Positions 1 through 6,301 are shown, counted from the first letter of the stretch. The stretch: DNA of 8,751 nucleotides from an uncultured Oscillibacter sp. (GCA_948435975.1 CAOJHG010000062.1:1-8751), one strand, 5' to 3'. The notes: a model not told the origin generated them from the letters alone. Translations and numbers: made by a program.

Positions 1-132
1 GACCTTTGGCGGCGGCTGCCGGAACGGGTCCGGCAAGCGCTCACGCCGGTGCTGATGGCCCTGGGCCTGATATTGTCTACTGCCTATCTGGTGGATGGAA
101 GCTACAATCCATTTCTGTATTTCCGTTTCTGA
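1..132 (+). CDS. MBOAT family O-acyltransferase (AlgI-like), C-terminal fragment
   Basis: Only the last 43 codons are in the window; the gene enters from the left edge in frame 1 and stops with TGA at 130-132. The visible tail has a basic stretch (LWRRLPERVRQ), one hydrophobic helix (VLMALGLILSTAYLVDG) and the ending SYNPFLYFRF, which resembles the usual C-terminus of AlgI/DltB-type membrane-bound O-acyltransferases. These integral membrane enzymes move acetyl groups across the membrane to extracytoplasmic polysaccharide. The gene directly downstream encodes a DHHW/AlgX-like protein after a 9-bp gap, the standard partner of such an acyltransferase, and this pairing supports the call. The catalytic histidine region lies outside the window, so the family assignment rests on the tail motif and the neighbour. 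Confidence 0.8.
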   Translation, partial: DLWRRLPERVRQALTPVLMALGLILSTAYLVDGSYNPFLYFRF

Positions 133-141
133 GGAGGGACT

Positions 142-1257
142 GTGTTGAAGGGATATGATCGCTTTTTGGCGGCGTTTTTCTGCGCCTTTTTGGGAGGACT
201 GCTGATATGGCATCTCTTCTTGCCGGACCAGGAGCGTTCGGAGAGTGAGAACCGTCTTCTGGCCCAAGCGCCCTCCTTTTCCTGGAAGGCCCTGGCGGAT
301 GGGAGCTTTACTCAGGACGTGGAGGACTATTTCGCGGACCAGTTTCCGCTTCGGGACCAGTGGACAGGCTTGAAGGCGCGGAGTGAGCAGGCGTTGGGAA
401 AGCGGGAGTTTCATGGGGTTTATCTCTGCGGGGACCGTCTGACTGCCCGGGCAGCCCCGCCGGAGGACGGTCAGGAAATGCGGAATTTGGACTATGTTGC
501 CCGTCTGGCGGGCGGCTTGGAGATTCCGGTTTTCTTGGGCCTGATTCCCTCGGCGGCGGACATTTATAAAGAGGAGTTGCCAAAAGGGGCGGAAAGCTGG
601 GACCAGGCGGCCTATCTGGAAACGGCGGCGCAGACAGCCAACATCGCAGGGACGGTGGATTTCCGTGCGCCTCTTCTGGAGCACAAAGAGGACCCTGTCT
701 TTTACCGCACAGACCACCACTGGACCACCCTGGGAGCCTTTTACGGGGCCAATGCCATGCTGGAAGCCCTGGGACGGGAGCCTCTGCAAATGTCGGATTT
801 TACCCCGGAGACCGTCAGCGCCGCCTTCCAGGGGACCTTGTATTCCACCTCCGGCATTCATTGGCTGGAGCCGGATACCATTGAGTTTTGGGTGAAGGAG
901 GATGGACTTGCCGTGACCTCCTGGCGGACAGGAGAGCCGGAGGAAGCCCCGCTGTATGACCGAAGCTATCTGGAGAAAAAGGACAAATATTCCGCATTTC
1001 TGGGCGGCAATCAACCCTTATGCGTCCTTCGAAACGAGGCAGGAGAGGGAAGACTGCTTCTGATTCGGGACTCCTATTCCGACGCATTAGCTCCTTTTCT
1101 GGCGCAGCGCTTTGCGGAGGTTCATCTGCTGGACCCCCGGTACTACCGGCTTTCCCCCGCTGCTTACGCAGAAGAGAACGGTATTGACACAGCAGCAGTG
1201 GTGTACAGCGTCCCCAACTTCATCACAGATAAAAACCTGGTGCTCTTGACACAGTGA
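142..1257 (+). CDS. DHHW family protein (AlgX/AlgJ-like, polysaccharide O-acetylation partner)
   Basis: A 371-aa protein with an N-terminal signal anchor (about residues 8-28) and an extracytoplasmic SGNH-like domain. Seen motifs are SESENRLL (33-40), FPLRD (68-72), the signature DHHW at 191-194 and RDSYSD at 309-314, where Ser311 is the likely nucleophile. In AlgJ/AlgX relatives, Asp and His of the D-x-H motif and Ser of the DSY block form the catalytic site that accepts acetyl groups delivered by the MBOAT protein and esterifies surface glycan. It follows the MBOAT gene by 9 bp, so the two are almost surely co-transcribed. The start is uncertain: GTG at 142 lies only 3 nt after AGGAGGG (132-138), whereas TTG at 145 has a better 6-nt spacing and removes one residue. 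The gene ends 5 bp from the convergent permease gene, with no hairpin between them. The sugar polymer modified cannot be told from sequence. Confidence 0.88.
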   Translation: MLKGYDRFLAAFFCAFLGGLLIWHLFLPDQERSESENRLLAQAPSFSWKALADGSFTQDVEDYFADQFPLRDQWTGLKARSEQALGKREFHGVYLCGDRLTARAAPPEDGQEMRNLDYVARLAGGLEIPVFLGLIPSAADIYKEELPKGAESWDQAAYLETAAQTANIAGTVDFRAPLLEHKEDPVFYRTDHHWTTLGAFYGANAMLEALGREPLQMSDFTPETVSAAFQGTLYSTSGIHWLEPDTIEFWVKEDGLAVTSWRTGEPEEAPLYDRSYLEKKDKYSAFLGGNQPLCVLRNEAGEGRLLLIRDSYSDALAPFLAQRFAEVHLLDPRYYRLSPAAYAEENGIDTAAVVYSVPNFITDKNLVLLTQ

Positions 1258-1262
1258 CGGCC

Positions 1263-2171
1263 TCAGCGGACCAGCAGCATCAGGGCGGACAGGATGGGGA
1301 CCGTCAGCGCTGTGGAGATGGGGTGCAGGGCAGAGGCGATTTCCGTCCGCACGCCCAGGCGGTTGGTGTAGAGCAGGGCGGCATTGGGAGCAGCCGCGAA
1401 GACCGCCAGTGACAAAACCTGCCGCATGACCAGAGGCGCGGGCAGCAGGAGGAAGACCACCAGCGCGAACACGACTCCGCAGGCATAACGGAAGAACAGC
1501 ATTTGCAGTACTTCACCCAGGTCCTTGGGGTCGAGATGGAATTCCAGGGACACGCCCACCATCAGCATGGCCAGGAACCCGTTTCCTCGCCCCATGAAAT
1601 CCGCCGCCTGGAGCACGGGGCCCGGCAGTTCCAGATGAAGGAAGGATAAGACAGTCATAAGCAGGTAGACCACAAAGGGCACAGACCGGAACAGGCTGGA
1701 GAGGATGCTCCGGAATTTCGACCCGCTTTTCCGTCCGATACGGATACAGGCCAGGGCGTAGGTGGTCCCCAGAGAGAAAAAGGAATCCCCCATGTCGAAC
1801 ATGCAGAGGTAGGGAATACCTGCGGGGAAGAAGTTCCGCAGAAAGGGCATGGCGAGGTTTCCCACGTTGAAGCCCGCACAGTTCATGATATAAAGAGCCT
1901 GGATTTCCGGAGGCTTCCGGCGGGTCACGAGGGTTCCGGACAGGACCATGAGGGCGTTGCACAGGAGTCCCAGGAACAGCGCCGCCAGGAACCAGAAGTC
2001 CACAGATACACCGCCGAAGCTGCTGACGAGCATGGCAGGGAGCGTGATGTAAAAGATGATATTGGAAAGGATGCGCTTGTCCTCCGACTGGAAGACGCCC
2101 GCCCGCTTGAGAAAATAGCCCAGCAGCATTGTGAGTATGTAGATGACCGCCCAGGTAATGACTTCCTGCAT
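1263..2171 (-). CDS. AEC (auxin efflux carrier) family permease
   Basis: A 302-aa polytopic membrane protein with about ten hydrophobic segments and the AEC-type motif around NCAGFNVGNLAMPF, near residues 96-109 of the chosen product. AEC family members export or exchange small organic anions such as malate; the substrate here cannot be inferred. The reading frame is open back to 2300, but the start is placed at ATG 2171. That choice gives a typical family length and puts GGGGAGG (2187-2181) 9 nt upstream, while the extra upstream 43 residues would be soluble and would run through the promoter. The leader contains a terminator-like hairpin just before the ribosome binding site, and a consensus promoter lies at 2279-2251, suggesting attenuation control. 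The gene is convergent with the DHHW gene and divergent from the 93-aa gene. Confidence 0.85.
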   Translation of the reverse strand: MQEVITWAVIYILTMLLGYFLKRAGVFQSEDKRILSNIIFYITLPAMLVSSFGGVSVDFWFLAALFLGLLCNALMVLSGTLVTRRKPPEIQALYIMNCAGFNVGNLAMPFLRNFFPAGIPYLCMFDMGDSFFSLGTTYALACIRIGRKSGSKFRSILSSLFRSVPFVVYLLMTVLSFLHLELPGPVLQAADFMGRGNGFLAMLMVGVSLEFHLDPKDLGEVLQMLFFRYACGVVFALVVFLLLPAPLVMRQVLSLAVFAAAPNAALLYTNRLGVRTEIASALHPISTALTVPILSALMLLVR

Positions 2172-2187
2172 AAAAATATGCCTCCCC

Positions 2188-2227
2188 AAAAAAAGACGCC
2201 CTACAACCAGATAGGGTTGTAAAGCGT
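2188..2227 (-). terminator. Leader intrinsic terminator (putative attenuator) of the AEC permease gene
   Basis: On the - strand the arms ACGCTTTACAACC (2227-2215) and GGTTGTAGGGCGT (2208-2196) pair over 13 bp, with two adjacent G-U pairs and a 6-nt loop, followed by C and seven U residues (2194-2188). The ribosome binding site GGGGAGG begins at the next base. No gene lies upstream on this strand, only the permease promoter, so the hairpin sits inside the permease leader. A competing 6-bp hairpin (2237-2232 with 2226-2221, loop 5 nt) would take up half of the left arm and could act as antiterminator. The trigger is unknown. Confidence 0.65.
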
Positions 2228-2239
2228 TCCGCGCTCTTA

Positions 2240-2269
2240 TTGACAAGGGCAGGATATCATAGGATAATA
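2240..2269 (+). promoter_or_regulatory. Sigma-A promoter for the 93-aa gene
   Basis: TTGACA at 2240-2245 with an 18-bp spacer and GATAAT at 2264-2269 on the + strand; predicted start near 2276, about 45 nt upstream of the GTG start at 2321. It overlaps the oppositely directed permease promoter almost completely. Confidence 0.5.
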
Positions 2270-2279
2270 GGACTGTCAA
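2251..2279 (-). promoter_or_regulatory. Sigma-A promoter for the AEC permease gene
   Basis: On the - strand TTGACA (2279-2274) is followed by a 17-bp spacer and TATCCT (2256-2251). Predicted transcription start is near 2244, giving a leader of about 73 nt that contains the attenuator-like hairpin. This promoter occupies the same DNA as an opposite promoter for the 93-aa gene, so polymerase cannot bind both at once. Confidence 0.65.
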
Positions 2280-2320
2280 GTCCCATTTCAGGGATTTCAA
2301 AGAAAGGAGACTTTTGCCCT

Positions 2321-2602
2321 GTGCTTACTATACAGGAAGTCCGGGAAATCTGCCGGAAGCTGTCCCCCCAGGATGATGAGATGCAGGAGGATGTTTCGTG
2401 CGTTGTGTACCGCCAGGAAGTGTTTGACTGCGGAGATATGGCGATAACAGAACGGCATATTGATATCGAATATTGCTATGGGGAATACTATGAGGTGCAG
2501 GAGGATACCAGCTTGTTTTCCTCTATCGCCGCTTTATATGGCCTGCCTCTGCCGCAGAAGGGGGAAGCCGTTCTTTATCAAAAGGAACCTGACCGTCCGT
2601 GA
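2321..2602 (+). CDS. Hypothetical protein, 93 aa, acidic
   Basis: I do not recognise this protein. The start is GTG at 2321, preceded by AAAGGAGA (2303-2310) with a slightly long gap; the frame is open further upstream to 2240, but that part overlaps the promoter. The product is soluble and acidic, with no signal peptide or membrane segment. It has an N-terminal helix-like part (LTIQEVREICRKL), a middle rich in Asp/Glu/Tyr (ITERHIDIEYCYGEYYEVQED) and a Pro/Gly-containing end. It lies 71 bp upstream of a SUKH-family gene in the same direction, so a role linked to that protein (immunity or partner) is possible, but this is context only. The SUKH gene has its own promoter in the gap, so co-expression is not certain. 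Confidence 0.65.
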   Translation: MLTIQEVREICRKLSPQDDEMQEDVSCVVYRQEVFDCGDMAITERHIDIEYCYGEYYEVQEDTSLFSSIAALYGLPLPQKGEAVLYQKEPDRP

Positions 2603-2612
2603 TTGGCGGGGC

Positions 2613-2641
2613 TTGCGCCTGTTAGAGCTGGATGCTATAAT
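2613..2641 (+). promoter_or_regulatory. Extended -10 promoter for the SUKH gene
   Basis: TTGCGC (2613-2618), 17-bp spacer, TATAAT (2636-2641) with TGC immediately before the -10 hexamer (extended -10). The predicted start is about 25 nt before the ATG at 2674. Its build closely matches the recQ promoter (TTGCGT, 17 bp, TGC-TATAAT). Confidence 0.65.
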
Positions 2642-2673
2642 AGAGGAAAGCTGGAACATGGAGGAAAATAGAT

Positions 2674-3450
2674 ATGGGATTTCAATACGATTGGTCTGCG
2701 CCGGACCTTCTGAGACGGCTGGGTTTCACGTCTCCCGTAGGAAAAGAGGCCTTGACCCGTGCGGAAGAGGAAAATGGTCTGAAGCTGCCGCCCCCGCTGT
2801 TTGAGTTCCTGAGTCTTGCGGCGGATTGTCCCCTGCTGTCCACGGCGGACATCTGGACGGACAAGGTGGGAGAGCTGAGATTTTTATATGCGGAAATCCA
2901 AGAGATGATCGACATGGACAGGGAATATTGGGAGAAGGACCCGGAGAAGTACAAAGATAACGATTATTTCCGGTTCTGGAAGCTGCCCAAAGAGGAGTGG
3001 GGAAGCGTGGTCCCAGATTACCTTCTGATTGGAAGCGATTACGGAGCGGGGGTCATGCAGTACGGCATCCGGCGGGAGGACCTTGGAGAAAACGACCCGC
3101 CAATGTACATGAACCACGAATGCGACGCGGTAGAAGATTGGAGGCTGTGGGAAGATCACATTTCCGACTTTCTGCTTCAGACTCTGTGTGATGCGCTGTG
3201 CTGCGGGGAGTACGCGTCGGCGGAAAGGGCGATGAAAAAGGCGGGATGGACGCCCCGGCGGTTAAACCCGGAGGACCTGCCTGGCCTGGGCGCGGATATG
3301 ACGGCACTGCTGCGCCAGAAGTCCATGTATGGAGCGGACACCAAGTGCGGAATTGGGTACGACGGAACAGAAAAGCGTCTTCTTGCCATCCGGATTGACA
3401 AAGGGGACAAGGACCGTCTGGACGGTATGGAGTACTGCTTTTCCCGCTGA
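2674..3450 (+). CDS. SMI1/KNR4 (SUKH) family protein, immunity-like
   Basis: A 258-aa soluble protein starting at ATG 2674 with GGAGG (2660-2664) 9 nt upstream. The N-terminal half fits the SUKH fold: a helix with acidic and Leu residues leading into LKLPPPLFEFLSLAADCPLL (about residues 36-55), then a middle strand region LLIGSDYGAGVMQYGIRRED (about 117-136) with the Gly/Asp-rich turn typical of the family. The C-terminal ~90 residues are not recognised. In bacteria many SUKH proteins are immunity proteins that bind and neutralise toxins of polymorphic or contact-dependent systems; others have housekeeping roles. No toxin gene is visible within the window, so this would be an orphan immunity gene or a non-immunity member. 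It has its own extended -10 promoter and ends 12 bp before a strong terminator. Confidence 0.72.
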   Translation: MGFQYDWSAPDLLRRLGFTSPVGKEALTRAEEENGLKLPPPLFEFLSLAADCPLLSTADIWTDKVGELRFLYAEIQEMIDMDREYWEKDPEKYKDNDYFRFWKLPKEEWGSVVPDYLLIGSDYGAGVMQYGIRREDLGENDPPMYMNHECDAVEDWRLWEDHISDFLLQTLCDALCCGEYASAERAMKKAGWTPRRLNPEDLPGLGADMTALLRQKSMYGADTKCGIGYDGTEKRLLAIRIDKGDKDRLDGMEYCFSR

Positions 3451-3462
3451 TTCCATATAAGC

Positions 3463-3510
3463 AAAAGGGGCAGACCTGGGAAGGGTCCGTCCCTTTTATC
3501 TTTTCATTTT
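3463..3510. terminator. Strong, probably bidirectional terminator between the SUKH gene and recQ
   Basis: Arms AAAAGGGGCAGACC (3463-3476) and GGTCCGTCCCTTTT (3484-3497) pair in 13 of 14 positions (one G-U, one A-C mismatch) around a 7-nt loop. On the + strand a T-rich tail (ATCTTTTCATTTT) follows; on the - strand the A-run of the first arm gives a U-tract, so it can also end the convergent recQ transcript. A further perfect 9-nt inverted repeat, TAAGCAAAA (3458-3466) and TTTTGCTTA (3507-3515), encloses the hairpin. Confidence 0.85.
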
Positions 3511-3570
3511 GCTTATCTGCGGGGGAATGCGCCGGTAAATGATGGCATATATCAACACGAGCGGCCCGAG

Positions 3571-5406
3571 CTACTGCTTCGTGTCAGAATATTGCCAGAT
3601 CGCTTCCAGAAATTCCTGCCCATATCGGGATGCCTTCACCTGGCCTACGCCAGATACCTCCAAAAACTCCGCCTCCGTCCGGGGAGCCTTTGCAGCCATA
3701 TCTGCCAGAGCAGCGTTGGAAAACACAATGTATGCCGGAACGCCCTCTCGCTGTGCCAGCCGGGTCCGGACTGCCTTCAATGCCGTCAGAAGCCCGGAAT
3801 CTGTCTTTGCAGCAGGGGCGGCGGACGGGGCCTTTTTCAGTGCTTCCTGTTCCTGCCGTTCTGCTTTCACCTGCATGAATACCCGCTCGCTGTGGAACAG
3901 GACCGCTGCCGCCTGCTGAGTAGGACGCAGGGTGCTGTGAGCGGATTCTACATAAAGGTACCCCTTAGCTTCCAGGCAGTCCAGGCAGCGCCGCAGAAGC
4001 TCCTGAGAGGTGTTCTGCATCAGTCCATAAGTAGACACTTTATCCAGACCCAGAGACATGATCCGCTGGTCCTTGCTTCCCCGCAGGACCCGGGTGACCA
4101 GCGCTGTTCCCACGTAATACCCCAGATGGTTTTTGATTCGATGGATACAGGAAAGAATCATCTGGGCAGGGACTGTGATTTCTGACTCCTGAAACAGTCC
4201 GACGCAGTTGCCGCAGCCGCCGCAGGAAGAGGGGTGCTCCTGGCCGAAGTATTCTAATAGGTATCCCCGGAGACATTCATCTGTTTTGCAGTAACCCGCC
4301 ATGACGTTCAGCCGTTCCAGGTTCTGGGTGCGGAGGGCGGCGGCTTCTTCATCAGGGAGGGCGCTGGCATCTCCGCTTTCGATGAGGTATTTGGCAGTAG
4401 CAACGTCTCCATTGGAATATAAAAGGATACACTCCGCTGGTTCTCCGTCCCGTCCGGCGCGGCCTGCCTCTTGATAATAGGACTCCAGGTTTTTCGGCAT
4501 GTTGTAGTGGATGACATAACTGACGTTGGATTTGTCGATGCCCATGCCGAAGGCGTTGGTAGCTACCATCACAGGCTTGCGGTCATACTGGAAGTCGTCC
4601 TGATTGTGCAGGCGCTCCTCCTCGGAAAGCCCCGCGTGGTACCGGGCAGCGGGGATTCCCTGGGCGTTCAGTGCATCGCACACCTTTTCCACGTTGGAAC
4701 GGGTGGCGCAGTAGATAATGCCGCATTTGCCCTGCCGCTCACTTACCAGGGTCAGCAGGGTGGCGAGCTTCTGCTTTGGGCGGCGGACGTCGAAGAACAG
4801 GTTGGGCCGGTCAAAGCCAGTCACCACACGCACAGGGTCTCGAAGGGCAAGGTGCTGCACGATGTCTTCCTGTACCTGAGCGGTGGCGGTAGCGGTGAAG
4901 GCGGCGAGAACGGGCCGGATGGGAAGCTGGTCTACAAAAGCGGCAATTTTTAAATAACTGGGCCGAAAGTCCTGCCCCCACTGGGAGATGCAGTGGGCCT
5001 CGTCCACCGCCACCAGGGAGACGCCTGCCGCTGCTAAATCTTCCATTCGGGGGTCTGCCAGGCGTTCTGGGGCAATGTAGACCAGATGGTAGGCCCGCCG
5101 CCGGATGCCCTGCCAGACCCACCGGGTTTCGTCTAAGGAAAGGGAGCTGTTGAGGAAGGCGGCAGAAACACCGGCGTTTTGCAAAGCGGCGACCTGGTCC
5201 TTCATCAAGGAAATCAACGGAGAAATGACCAGGGTGAGGCTGGGGAGCAGCAGCGCGGGGATTTGGTAACAGATGGATTTTCCACCTCCGGTAGGCATGA
5301 TGCCCAGAGCGTCCCGGCCGGAGAGGATGCCGTCTACCAAGGTTTCCTGCCCAGGGCGGAAGGCGGTATGCCCAAAATATTGCTTGAGCGCAGAATACTT
5401 ATCCAT
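3571..5406 (-). CDS. recQ: ATP-dependent DNA helicase RecQ
   Basis: A complete 611-aa RecQ helicase that unwinds DNA 3' to 5' in recombination and fork repair. Visible parts in order: motif 0 (FRPGQ, 16-20), Walker A (MPTGGGKS, 37-44), DEAH box (135-138) followed by the aromatic-rich loop CISQWGQDFRPSY, motif III (FTATAT, 170-175), motif V region (FGMGIDK, 286-292) and motif VI (QEAGRAGRD, 312-320). The zinc module has Cys378, Cys395, Cys398 and Cys401 matching the four ligands known in E. coli RecQ, then a winged-helix segment (about 405-510) and a C-terminal HRDC domain (about 535-605), preceded by an Ala/Lys-rich linker. The start ATG has AGGAGG 4-5 nt upstream. It is transcribed alone from an extended -10 promoter at 5491-5463 and converges on the SUKH gene at a shared terminator. 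All expected catalytic motifs are intact. Confidence 0.97.
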   Translation of the reverse strand: MDKYSALKQYFGHTAFRPGQETLVDGILSGRDALGIMPTGGGKSICYQIPALLLPSLTLVISPLISLMKDQVAALQNAGVSAAFLNSSLSLDETRWVWQGIRRRAYHLVYIAPERLADPRMEDLAAAGVSLVAVDEAHCISQWGQDFRPSYLKIAAFVDQLPIRPVLAAFTATATAQVQEDIVQHLALRDPVRVVTGFDRPNLFFDVRRPKQKLATLLTLVSERQGKCGIIYCATRSNVEKVCDALNAQGIPAARYHAGLSEEERLHNQDDFQYDRKPVMVATNAFGMGIDKSNVSYVIHYNMPKNLESYYQEAGRAGRDGEPAECILLYSNGDVATAKYLIESGDASALPDEEAAALRTQNLERLNVMAGYCKTDECLRGYLLEYFGQEHPSSCGGCGNCVGLFQESEITVPAQMILSCIHRIKNHLGYYVGTALVTRVLRGSKDQRIMSLGLDKVSTYGLMQNTSQELLRRCLDCLEAKGYLYVESAHSTLRPTQQAAAVLFHSERVFMQVKAERQEQEALKKAPSAAPAAKTDSGLLTALKAVRTRLAQREGVPAYIVFSNAALADMAAKAPRTEAEFLEVSGVGQVKASRYGQEFLEAIWQYSDTKQ

Positions 5407-5462
5407 AGGGCCTCCTGAACGCCGCCGGATGGAAGGACTGGACGGCGTGTTGACATGATTTT

Positions 5463-5491
5463 ATTATAGCAAATTCTTCCGCTTCACGCAA
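5463..5491 (-). promoter_or_regulatory. recQ: Extended -10 promoter for recQ
   Basis: On the - strand TTGCGT (5491-5486), a 17-bp spacer and TATAAT (5468-5463), with TGC directly before the -10 hexamer. Predicted start near 5456 gives a leader of about 50 nt ending in AGGAGG and the recQ ATG. The pattern is nearly the same as that before the SUKH gene. Confidence 0.7.
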
Positions 5492-5587
5492 TGGGATGGA
5501 TGTCAGCCGCAGTAGGCCGCTTGCATTCTGCCGCTGGGGAAAGGGGTGCGAGGGGTTGTCAAGCCTTAATTTCAAGAGGTGAGCTGG

Positions 5588-5800
5588 CGTGGAAAAGACC
5601 GTGGAAAATGTGTGGAATAAAAAAATTATGTAAAAAGAAAACGGAATTTTACAATGGGGGAATCTTCGATACAGGGATTGTAAAAATCGGACAAAAATCC
5701 GTGTAACAGTTGGAATAAAAGGAGTTGAAGGATGTGGAAAACTCTGTGGAAAATGTGAATAACTCTTTGTAGAAGAATTTACTAAAAAAATTATGTTAAC
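5588..5800 (+). other. Origin-like DnaA-box cluster with AT-rich stretches (two modules)
   Basis: No gene fits this AT-rich stretch. On the + strand it holds three exact matches to TGTGNAWAA, the inverse of the DnaA box TTWTNCACA: TGTGGAAAA (5733-5741), TGTGGAAAA (5745-5753) and TGTGAATAA (5754-5762). One-mismatch forms lie at 5588-5596, 5600-5608 and 5611-5619. All point the same way. Two modules are visible: three boxes and then TAAAAAAATTATGT, at 5588-5631 and again at 5733-5796. In the second, TAG-AAG-AAT (5770-5778) lies between the last box and the A7 tract, like the DnaA-trio and unwinding region of Firmicute origins. Between the modules TTTTACAAT (5647-5655) and ATTGTAAAA (5677-5685) form a 9-bp inverted repeat. 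Replication origin, secondary DnaA-binding cluster and relic are all possible; no dnaA or dnaN is in the window. Confidence 0.55.
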
Positions 5801-6042
5801 CATTTGAACAGGCCGGACAGAGGAGAGATTTGTAGAGGTGAAGAAAAAGTTTGGCAAAAATGTCGAAAAAGCGCGGAGAAAGACGGAAAAAATTTTCGCC
5901 AGCTTTTTTCCATCCCACTGAAAAAAAACGGTGGAGCGACAGAATTTGTGGTTCAAAATTGTGAAAAAAGAAGCCGCAATACGAAATGTAATCTTCTCCA
6001 TGGTGGTAAACGGGGAAAAACCGGGAATATTTCTATTTTTGA
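5801..6042. other. Gene-free purine-rich spacer with further DnaA-box-like and one Spo0A-box-like site
   Basis: The + strand is strongly purine-rich and has no credible gene. It contains another exact TGTGNAWAA match, TGTGAAAAA (5960-5968), and a single TGTCGAA heptamer (5861-5867) identical to the core of the Spo0A box. One heptamer can arise by chance in such A-rich DNA, so it is noted and not claimed as functional. Confidence 0.35.
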
Positions 6043-6071
6043 TTGACAGATGCGGAAAATCCGGATAAAAT
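6043..6071 (+). promoter_or_regulatory. Sigma-A promoter for tRNA-Arg(CCU)
   Basis: TTGACA (6043-6048), 17-bp spacer and TAAAAT (6066-6071). The predicted start near 6078 lies about 80 nt upstream of the mature tRNA 5' end. The spacer includes a one-mismatch DnaA-box-like TGCGGAAAA (6051-6059). Confidence 0.7.
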
Positions 6072-6159
6072 AAGAACTGTTCAGAAGCGTCGCTTTCCAG
6101 ATGCAGCTCGGCAGGGCAGAACGTTCACCTCTCGCCTGTCAAGATAGAACTTCATATAG

Positions 6160-6236
<77 letters not shown>

Positions 6237-6241
6237 GAGAG

Positions 6242-6301
6242 AGCGTCAATTTCGTTCGGTTTTCGGATTGAAAATCAAGAAATTGGCGCTTTTCTGTTTC
6301 T
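6242..6301 (+). terminator. Terminator of tRNA-Arg
   Basis: Arms AGCGTCAATTTC (6242-6253) and GAAATTGGCGCT (6279-6290) pair over 12 bp with one G-U; the 25-nt loop can form a small inner hairpin (TTTTC/GAAAA). The tail from 6290 is TTTTCTGTTTCT. It starts 5 nt after the encoded CCA. Confidence 0.75.

Noticed and set aside
4471..4953. 160-codon + strand frame inside recQ
   Set aside because: Antisense shadow of the RecQ helicase core; recQ itself is complete and conserved.
5861..5867. Spo0A box (TGTCGAA)
   Set aside because: A single heptamer in A-rich DNA without the flanking full consensus or a second copy; insufficient to claim regulation.
5399..6001. 200-codon open frame on the - strand across the recQ-tRNA gap
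   Set aside because: It overlaps the start and promoter of recQ, is composed of repetitive Phe/Ser/Pro/Thr text caused by the purine-rich + strand, has no ribosome binding site and matches no family; the DnaA-box and promoter content explains the sequence better.
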